A DNA stretch of 64,000 nucleotides from Arabidopsis thaliana (Eukaryota > Streptophyta > Magnoliopsida > Brassicales > Brassicaceae), in the NCBI RefSeq assembly GCF_000001735.4, contig NC_003076.8, forward strand, positions 7,874,001 to 7,938,000. Direction: 5' to 3'. Positions within the stretch are counted from its first letter, which is position 1. Each line of letters opens with the position of its first letter. This document shows, piece by piece, positions 34,001 through 42,313 of the stretch. The notes under the pieces are model-generated. The model saw nothing but the letters and a program-made list of their open reading frames with translations, did no database searches and had not been told where the DNA came from. Made by a program: the position numbers and the translations under genes.

Positions 34001-34960
34001 TGATGTAGTACTACAACATCCAAAAAGAACAAAAAGATGGGAACGGTACCTTGAAAATTGGTTCCACGACATTATGGAAAACTTTGATAGATCGTCCATG
34101 TCCTGACCTAGGGTTCAATATGACAAGCATTTTGGGTGCACTCTTACACCTGAAGACCAACTCAGGAGGGGTATCAATGGGGACCGAAAATAACTCAGAC
34201 GAAGCCTGTTTCTTTGCGACTAAAGGATGTGGCAAACAGTTGATAAAACATTGTTGATCTCCAAAACTGGCCACCCATTGAACGGCTTCTTCTACTGTAG
34301 GTGCGACAAAGCGGAAATCCTTGCGGCTTCTCTTTGGTTTCGTGAAGCAAGACAGGCCACAAGAACCCTTGCCAATTGGATAAGCATGCACAGTGAAATG
34401 CCTAAGACCAACATTGTATGTCACCTGGAAAACATAGATAAGTTTGTTGACTCAGTTCTCCAAAACACAGAGTTAATTAGTTCATTGCAAGGCCAACAAA
34501 AACCTACCGAGACAACATCGTTAAGCTGTAGCATGTCAGAACCCCAAACCAAAGCGCTGCTTGTAAGCTTTGCATCAACTGCTTTCTTAATAGAGATGTC
34601 CGTAGCGGCTGGTTGCTGTATCTCTGTTGCATCTTTTCCACTCGCAGATTTCCTCTTATCCAACACAAGCTTCCCAGCGTAAACAAGACTACCTAACAAA
34701 TCTGATTTCTCATCCCCTCCACCAATATCGATCCGATGCTCATCAGGCTTCGGTTTCACCTGTGGATCATTAGTAACCTCACCACGTCTCGAAGATGCCT
34801 TCACCTTCTTATTTCTCTTTTCAGGGAATACTATAGGAGATGACTGCTGAGATCCACCCGTAGCTATTTGGGAGCAAAAACCTAAACGTCTAAGCGACTG
34901 TTGTGCCTGAGGAATGGCTACTTTCAAAGAAGGGTTCCGATTAACACCACTCTTCTGCAT
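31041..34960 (-). CDS. LCBK1: Sphingoid long-chain base kinase LCBK1 (DAGK catalytic domain)
   Basis: Eight coding exons (34960-34508, 34424-34050, 33896-33803, 33687-33650, 33189-33043, 32926-32827, 32267-31333, 31190-31041) give 763 residues. The diacylglycerol-kinase-type catalytic domain starts near residue 249 with KMLVILNPRSGHGRS. It contains the nucleotide-binding CVGGDGIINEVLNG (about 312-325) and IPIGIVPAGSDNSL. A long plant-specific insert rich in Ser and Pro (roughly residues 450-640) splits the C-terminal half. The family phosphorylates sphingoid bases such as phytosphingosine on the 1-hydroxyl, at endomembranes. LCB phosphates act in ABA, cold and cell-death signalling. All exon phases agree. 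I recall it as At5g23450. Confidence 0.96.
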
Positions 34961-36227
34961 ATCCGTACACTAACAATCTCTCTGCTCTTGAGTTCCGCGG
35001 ACGAAACAGACGACAAACAGTGATCGGAAGGCATACACAAAACAAAACCCCTGATGAGCATAAACAGAGAAACCCAATCAAACCTCGTTCGAGCTGGTCA
35101 ACGAACAGATTTTAGAGAGAATTACACAATTCTAATCCGTAGCTATACATCAGATCCATCAACGCGTTTTCAGGAAGAATTCTCCTGTAACAAAATTCAT
35201 GTCCATGGATCGATTTATAACCAGCATTTGATGGAAATTCAATCAAAATAAGAACACTATACAACAGATCATGAGGAATCGGAAGCAAATGATAAACGAA
35301 TCTGAAAACGAAATCGTCGTCAGAGCTTGCTTTTAGCTATTTATTCGTCTTACCTTAGCTTCTCGGCGAACAAAAAGAAGAAATGGAGAGAAGTGTATCA
35401 GCAAAAGTAACGCCGCCGGATCGGAGGATCTGAGAAGCGTCAGAATTGAAGAGAGGTGGCGGAGAGAGAGAGAGAGAAGACGATAATGGCGGAGGAGATG
35501 ATGACTCGACTCAATTTCGATTCGATTTCGATTGGATTCGACTCGACAGCAGAAACCTATGGCCCCCTCCTTTCGGATTTATTTCCACTACAGAACCTTT
35601 TTTTGGACTTCTTTTTTCCAAAATTTTAATCTATTTTATTTATGATATTATAGTAGTATTTGTTACTTTAATGGCTATGTTTTAAAATTATTTTGTACTT
35701 TATTTTTCGAAATATTTTATTCTTGCAATTGCTTTATTCGCAAGATATTTTTTTTAAAACCCCTCATTTTTAATATAAGTTTTTAGTCCTAACTTTATAT
35801 TTATATATTTAGTAGGTAAATTTGAATTCTCATAGAATTTTTTTAGTAATTAGATTTGAATTTGTTTCCTTGATTATAAAATGAAACAAAACAATGTTAT
35901 TAAAATTCAGTAAAAATGTTATTTATATTTCAAAAAACTTAATAAGTAACAAATTTTATTTATCAAAGTATAATATCCATCTAAGATAAATCATATAAAC
36001 TCTAATTTTGATACATATATATTTTCTGGAAATGTTTTAAAAAATTTCATATATAACAAGGCGATAAATCATAAATCAAAGTTTTCCTAACAATGTCCAA
36101 ACTATATTGTGTACTTGTTCCTGGTTATATGGTTTTGTGATTGACGATAAAAGTGTGATACAATATCATTGATATGATTTCATGTCTCATCTTCTTCTAT
36201 TGTTAAATGATTTTTTATATATTTATT
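34961..36227. other. LCBK1 leader/promoter and AT-rich spacer
   Basis: 34961-35480 is less AT-rich and likely holds the LCBK1 5' UTR, perhaps with an intron, plus a GA-repeat at 35462-35480. From 35600 the sequence is very AT-rich with no supported gene. Confidence 0.4.
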
Positions 36228-36560
36228 TGTTATGAATTGTAGATGACTTGGGAGAGAAGTATATACTATATAAGCTTATTTTCATGATCAGATTAATTAA
36301 GCTTTGTAACAAACACTTATGTGTGTAATGAAAGTTTGTTAAGTTTTCGTTATCATCTCTTCTCCGATCATCGGAGTTTAATATGGTATCAGAGCTTTTT
36401 CGTTAATTCTTCTTCTATCGTTTTTGTTGGAGACGAGTTCTTTGTTTCATTTGTTATTCCTTTTCCGTTTTGCAATTGGTGATTTGCAATTTTATTTTCT
36501 TCTTTTGGTTCATTCTTCTTGTATAGTAAGTTGATCTAGAATGTTATTCGATCAGATCTT
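36228..36560 (+). mobile_element. Ty1/Copia LTR end with primer-binding site (fragment)
   Basis: TGGTATCAGAGC at 36384-36395 is the canonical primer-binding site complementary to initiator methionine tRNA used by plant Copia elements. The preceding stretch has LTR features: a possible TG start near 36228, a TATATAAGC box at about 36268 and a TCTCCGATCATCGGAG palindrome just before the boundary. The following bases resemble an untranslated leader. No gag, pol or second LTR was found, so this is a truncated 5' end; limits are approximate. Confidence 0.65.
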
Positions 36561-38900
36561 AGAGATCCAGCTTCTAGGGAAAAAAAATATGAATGATGTT
36601 TTCAAATGGTAGTGGATAGCTTTGGTTATGTTTTAGACATTCTTGTAATCGTGAATTGTTATAATAATGTGAAGTTTTATTGACTTAAAAATGTTACAGT
36701 GCATTAATTGCATTCCATTACTCTCGTTAATCGATACAAATTACGTTCATATAATCATTATAAATAGTTTTTTTATTAATTATTTAAACAGTTATTAATT
36801 GCATAGGTTAATCCATTTAAACAAATTGGTTGGGTCAACTCATATACTCATTTAGCTATAAACTTATTGGGTAATGAGTTGAGTTGAGTTTTTAACGCTC
36901 GTAGTATCATAAACCAAATATATATCTATATTTTAAAAATTTAATTGTTTAAATTTATAATGAGATATTTGATATTATTTTCAATTAGATACAACATCAA
37001 ACACTATAATTATTTTTTAATCTTTAAATAACAATAAATCATTTTATTTATATTATATATTATATATAGAAAAGAAGGAACATCAAATACGTGGATTTAA
37101 ATATTTACATAGAAAAACGATGACAATTTTACTTATAATCAAAATTAGAAGAAGTTGTAGATAAATGAAAACATTTTATCAATACGGAGTTGGCCCATTG
37201 ATAAATCTCACAGGTAGAAGTTCTGGATTATATTTCTATTGGGATGAATTTTTTTTCCAAAAATATGAATTTAACTAGATGTGAATTCTAAATTTAGGGA
37301 AAGTAAAGTTTTCATGTTTGAACTTTTAGATATTCAAAAAGAAAAGAAAAAATGAAAACACTTTCAAATACAAAAACATGATGTTGAAATGATATACCAT
37401 ATATTATATGTATCTAAGTGACTGGTGACGTAAACCATAATGCTAAGTGATTTCTGACATATTATAGAAACTACAAAAAAAACATAAATTGGAAATTGCC
37501 ATGATATAACCTAATTCTATTTAAAGAAAAATCACCGACTTTCACATTCAAAGAAATTTAATATATGATTGTTAATTTACTTATGTTCTTGAATCTTGAC
37601 AAAAGAAACGACTATTTTTTCAAATAAATAATTTCAAAATTGATAAGAAAGTCAACCACCGTTACACCAAATTTAGATATGATATATTTATTGGTCACAA
37701 ACTACTACTACTATTTGTAGTTTACCATATTTTCTCACTATAGATGCCGAATATTCTGAATATAACAAACAAAAAATTTCTTAAAATGGTTTAGCTTAGC
37801 TGTCAATATTTCCATAGCCAGATTTAATAATTTAGCTTTCAGAAAACGATTATGCTATGTTAGTTGATGATGGTTTAGCTTAAGTAATAACCTTATAATC
37901 TTAAAAGGATGATTAGAGAAGGTTTAATAGTGGAAGAAGTTGGTAGATGGGAAGATGGTCCCGACCATTGTTACATAAACAAGTCAAAATAAAATTATTA
38001 AAGTGGAAAATGTTATATTGGTTTGGTTCATTCAATTTAGAATTTGGATGTGGCGACCAACAGACAAGTGATGCTTCGTTAAGAAGAATTGTTAAAAGGG
38101 CATCTTCTTCTTTCTTATTATAAAAGCTTGGGCACATCTAAAGGCATTATTGCTTTATTTTTTGTATTACTTCAATAAAGTTTGGAACGATAACGATAAT
38201 GATGCAATTAATTCTTTGTCGAATATTCATTGTAGTGTCATGGTAGATTGTAACACGTTTTGTGCAGATCTTTTTTTTGACAACAGCAAAAAATAAAAAA
38301 TCACACATCTTTTGAAAAGTTATAAAGATGATTAGCTTATTCTTTCTCGTTGTTAACATAAAGAGGATTAGCTTACCTTTATGGAAACTTGAGAAATACG
38401 TACATTTCAACTCTTAGAAAAACAATTCATATATTTCTTAGATCGGAAACTAATAATGTTTGAACGTATGATGTATGAAAAATCATACCCTTAATTACGA
38501 GCTTATTGGGATATAATTCACGAGATATGTGTACATATGTTCCACATGTTTTTTTTTTACATGAAATAACAAACTCGAAACAATGAATTATTGTTGAAAT
38601 TGGAAACTCTTATATAATGTCACAAAATATTTTCCATCAGTGAGAAAAGAACGTTAAATTTTAGAACATAGTTGCAAATTTTCTTAAAATATTTTAATGT
38701 TAATTTAGAAAAAAAGAAAGAAAAGTTCTTGAGCTGAATAATCAAGGATGGTATGTGAACTAAGGCCCATAAGATAGATCTCTTTCTTCTCGCTCTCGCA
38801 TCTATCAGAGGGAGAGGATCTCTACTCCGATCTCAATCGAAGTTTTAGATTTCGTTTTTTTGTTTCCGGTTTACCGGATCAGTGTATATTTTCGCCTTGT
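36561..38900. other. AT-rich spacer
   Basis: No supported gene. Open frames are below 90 codons and AT-biased. From about 38760 the GGCCCATAAG motif and CT-rich stretch look like the promoter and leader of the locus starting at 38933. Confidence 0.45.
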
Positions 38901-38932
38901 ACGATTTAATAATTCTGATTTTGTTTTCGATT

Positions 38933-39046
38933 ATGTCCGAAACTTTCTCGCTCTTGCGAGTCTTCGATCTCACTCTCCTGACACTATTGACATCTTCGCT
39001 CTTCTTCACAATCCTCTTTGTTTCCGCCAATTTGCTCGAGGAATAA
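38933..39046 (+). CDS. Short hydrophobic 37-residue ORF (upstream ORF or microprotein)
   Basis: This ATG-initiated frame encodes MSETFSLLRVFDLTLLTLLT, then a hydrophobic SSLFFTILFVSANLLEE. About 25 residues could form a membrane helix. It ends 26 bases before the ATG of the 111-codon ORF downstream and follows a leader-like CT-rich stretch. It may be a uORF controlling the next ORF or the real product. No family was recognised. Confidence 0.4.
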   Translation: MSETFSLLRVFDLTLLTLLTSSLFFTILFVSANLLEE

Positions 39047-39071
39047 TATATTCATCTTTCCCCTATTGCTC

Positions 39072-39407
39072 ATGATGTTTGAGCAAGGATTCAACTACAT
39101 CAACTTAGGTGTGGCCAGTGATGGAGCTTCCCCGAAGTTGGCGTTAATCGGAGAGTTTTTGAAGCAGTTTTTCTACTCAAATCCGGAAGAAACTTGGCGT
39201 TGTGGGCTCAAGCTTAGAGATCGACATGAGGAAAGAGGATTCACATCGCCTCAAAGCCGATTGACGGTGGCTGATCGGAATTTTTGCGGTGTCCCGGTGA
39301 ACCCGACAATGAGGCTCAACGTCATGACACGTGGCTTAAGGACGACACGTTCGTTACACGTGTTAGACACTAAATCAACTTGCGTTTCTTGTTTATCTTT
39401 ATTTTAA
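39072..39407 (+). CDS. Uncharacterised 111-residue protein
   Basis: The ATG at 39072 opens a frame beginning MMFEQGFNYINLGVASDG and ending CVSCLSLF. Composition is balanced and GC is above the surrounding spacer, which favours real coding sequence. However, there is no recognisable domain, signal peptide or membrane helix. The 3' part overlaps two ACGT-core motifs, so part of this stretch may instead work as a promoter of the phosphatase gene 450 bases downstream. I think it corresponds to a locus annotated as unknown protein (At5g23460). Confidence 0.5.
   Translation: MMFEQGFNYINLGVASDGASPKLALIGEFLKQFFYSNPEETWRCGLKLRDRHEERGFTSPQSRLTVADRNFCGVPVNPTMRLNVMTRGLRTTRSLHVLDTKSTCVSCLSLF
39322..39364 (+). 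promoter_or_regulatory. Paired ABRE/G-box elements
   Basis: GACACGTGGC (about 39325) and TTACACGTGTTA (about 39355) are two ACGT-core G-boxes about 30 bases apart, with a third GACACGTTC half-site between them. ACACGTGGC is the textbook ABA-responsive element bound by AREB/ABF bZIP factors. They lie about 500 bases upstream of the phosphatase ATG. Confidence 0.5.
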
Positions 39408-39663
39408 TTTGGTTTGGCCTGGGCTTATATCCATGTAATTTTTTTGAACCTTCTGTATTTCCTGCCTTTGGGCTTTAATCAAAGGAAATTGCTGGAAAAA
39501 AAAAACTAAGGCCCATGAGATTCAAAGCCTCATTGCATTTAATAAGTATCGAGGGTATAGTGGTCAAGATGACGAGGGTTTTGGCCTTTTGGGCCTTTTG
39601 GCGCGTCGAGAGTCGGTGCTTTCGAAGAAAAAAGGAATTTTTTATTTGATTCACCACGCTCTC

Positions 39664-39673
39664 TCTATATAAA
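39664..39673 (+). promoter_or_regulatory. Probable TATA box of the FCP1-like phosphatase gene
   Basis: CTCTCTATATAAACCTC is a close match to the plant TATA consensus. It sits about 190 bases before the ATG at 39861 and is followed by a leader containing TTTAGGGTTTG, a telo-box-like motif, at 39743. Confidence 0.6.
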
Positions 39674-39860
39674 CCTCAATTACCAAAACCATATTTTTTT
39701 CCAGTATACAACAAATTTCGCAGCTTTTCACTCTTTGCTCTTTAGGGTTTGTAACCAAAAAAAAAAAAGTCTAGGTTTTTGAGTCGATTTCATAAGCTTT
39801 TCAGGTGATTCTTCGTTGTGTCCGGTTTCAATTAGTTCTCGTAGATTCAGATTCGAAACC

Positions 39861-40769
39861 ATGTCTCTAGTTGAAAACCTTTTTCTTGAGCCACAATCCA
39901 AAAGACGTAAGATCAATCCAGAGACCATAGAGTCTCCGTCTCCTAATTGCAATCATTGGTTCGTCCGCAATAAGATCTGTATCTCCTGCTATACAACAGT
40001 GGACAATTTCGAAGGCAGATCTTTTGATTATCTCTACAAAGGGATGCAGATGAGTAACGAAGCTTTAGGTTTTACAAAAGGGCTCATCTCTCAAACCTCT
40101 TGGCTTGAAGACAAGAAGCTTCACTTAGTACTTGACTTGGACCAGACGCTTATTCACACCATTAAAACTTCACTGCTTTATGAATCTGAAAAGTATATAA
40201 TAGAGGAAGTTGAATCGAGGAAAGATATAAAGAGATTCAACACTGGCTTTCCTGAAGAATCTTTGATAAAGTTGAGACCTTTTGTTCACCAGTTTCTGAA
40301 AGAATGTAATGAGATGTTCTCTATGTACGTTTACACAAAGGGTGGTTATGACTATGCTCGGCTCGTGTTGGAGATGATTGATCCGGACAAGTTTTACTTT
40401 GGCAATCGGGTTATAACGAGAAGAGAGAGTCCTGGTTTTAAGACGCTTGATCTTGTGTTGGCTGATGAACGTGGGATTGTGATTGTTGATGATACCAGTA
40501 GTGTTTGGCCTCATGACAAGAAAAACTTGCTGCAGATTGCTAGGTACAAGTATTTTGGAGACAAGTCTTGTTTGTTTTCAGAAGATAAGAAGAAGATAGA
40601 TGAGAGTGATGAGAAAGGACCATTGAATACTGCTTTGAGATTCCTCAAGGATGTTCACGAAGAATTCTTCTATGACTGGTCGAAGAAAGACTTGGATTCA
40701 GTGGATGTGAGGCCGTTGCTAAAGGAGATTTCTTTGAGATGGAAGCGTAAAGCAGACGGTGTGGTTTGA
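39861..40769 (+). CDS. FCP1/SCP-like (HAD superfamily) CTD phosphatase
   Basis: This intronless 302-residue frame has an N-terminal CxH...CxxC cluster (C30, H32, C40, C43), as seen in plant CPL3/CPL4-type proteins. The FCP homology domain starts HLVLDLDQTLIHT, with catalytic D92 and D94 and T96 of the DxDxT motif. KLRPFVHQFLKE and VYTKGGYDYARLV follow, then VIVDDTSSVWPHDKKNLLQI supplies the C-terminal acidic motif. Such enzymes dephosphorylate serines in the RNA polymerase II C-terminal domain. There is no BRCT domain, so it belongs to the short plant FCP-like group with uncertain substrate. I recall it as At5g23470. The upstream frame without an ATG (39816-39860) was excluded. Confidence 0.93.
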   Translation: MSLVENLFLEPQSKRRKINPETIESPSPNCNHWFVRNKICISCYTTVDNFEGRSFDYLYKGMQMSNEALGFTKGLISQTSWLEDKKLHLVLDLDQTLIHTIKTSLLYESEKYIIEEVESRKDIKRFNTGFPEESLIKLRPFVHQFLKECNEMFSMYVYTKGGYDYARLVLEMIDPDKFYFGNRVITRRESPGFKTLDLVLADERGIVIVDDTSSVWPHDKKNLLQIARYKYFGDKSCLFSEDKKKIDESDEKGPLNTALRFLKDVHEEFFYDWSKKDLDSVDVRPLLKEISLRWKRKADGVV

Positions 40770-42313
40770 AGTTAAAGTGTTGATTCATTTTTTATGTTTC
40801 TGCGTGTGTTTTTTTTCTTTCTTACGGCCTGTGTTTTGTTTATTATATTAGATCTTGATGGTAGTTATTGGTAATGGAGGTACTTTATGCGTTTCATAAT
40901 GTGATGAGATGTGACTTTTGAGTTTTGATTCAGTTTCAATCTATAATATAATGTTTCATTGAAGATGTATTGAGGTTCTTATGGGTGGTACTTACAGAAA
41001 ACTAGTCACATTAAGGATGTTTCTGGTTCTAACAACATTTAGTGAGACAAGAAACATATAACGAGATGAAAACTTGAAATTGAAAGGTGATTACGCAGCT
41101 CCTAGCTCACTCGACTTCCAAAAAGACAAAGATCGAGTTTGTGTTGTTGTATCCTTGATACCATGATTAATGATGTTTGTGTTTCCCTCGATGAATGTGA
41201 CCTGAAACATCTCTGATTTGGAAACACTCCTTTGTTCTGTAACAATAACAGTAAGAGTAACAGTAACAGACGAGTAAAAAACAAAGATGGATAGTCTTCT
41301 TATAGGCGTGAAACAGGCTTAGCAACAACTTTCTCTTGCAGGTTATTTCTTTCCATAAGGATCTCAATTATCAGCAAAAGCTTTGTAGTACATGCAGATT
41401 CAATTCAGTAGGTTTAAAGTGCTTACGTTGTAACCATGTTGTCTTAATTGAGTGAACAATATATTCATCTATTGTTCTATGCATCACTTATATGGTATCG
41501 AACCTTTTTTTGTATGAGAAGATGAGGGTTTGTGTCAGTCGTATTGTAGCAAACAAGAATAAGAAACATAAACTAGATGGAAAAAGAACAAAGAAGAATA
41601 ATTAAGACTCATGCTCAAGAACTAGACCTTTTCCATTTTGGATCAAAGATATTACACCCAATGGCGGCTCCAGAGTCCAGATCGGATAAAGGTAATTAGG
41701 ATATCGAATCATGGTACTATCCGAAGTGTACTCTAAAATGTTATTGGGTTTGACAAAACACACAATAAATGGGCCTTTTGGGCCTGACGAGATTTGACAT
41801 AGAGAAGAACAAAATGGCCCATTACATCACTAAATATTTATTTCAATTACTTTTATGAGTTTATCTAGAATGTTCTGATTATTCGGATTGGGTAACGGGC
41901 TGGGTGACCCGACAATAAATGCACGCAGAGACCAACGCAACGGTACACAGTACAGTACACAACAAATCGGATTAAAGAACAATAAATCGAATAAAACAGT
42001 GTGTGTCCTTCGTCTCAAGCAGTCGCTCTCCAGGGTATATCTTCTCTCTCTCTCGTCACCTATTTCGACGATTCTCACTTTTACTTCACAAAGTTTCCGT
42101 CTTTTTCATACCCAAAAAAAAGAAAAAAGTTTCCGTCTTTAGTTCGTGCCGTTTCATATACCCGTCAAGGTTTTGCATTTCATCACTGTAATGTGTTTTC
42201 TCTCCTTCTGTCTTTGTTTTAGAAACTTGTAGTTATCTATAAATGGCGATCGAAAGCTTTGACCTTTACTTGTTTGTTTTGGTTGAAATATCTATCACAG
42301 GGTTTCACTTAAA
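40770..42313. other. Spacer and promoter of the SWIB/GYF gene
   Basis: No supported coding sequence. 41765-41830 has GGGCCTTTTGGGCCTGACG and AATGGCCCATTA, site II-like motifs. 41990-42310 looks like a CT-rich 5' leader with a probable intron ending TATCACAG before the ATG at 42314. A minus-strand frame at 41102-41367 is made of repeated TTA/CTG codons and was not accepted. Confidence 0.45.

Noticed and set aside
42003-42222. Plus-strand ORFs of 60-85 codons before the SWIB/GYF start
   Set aside because: Overlapping frames in a CT-rich 5' leader; no conserved features, and the leader intron acceptor just before 42314 explains the sequence.
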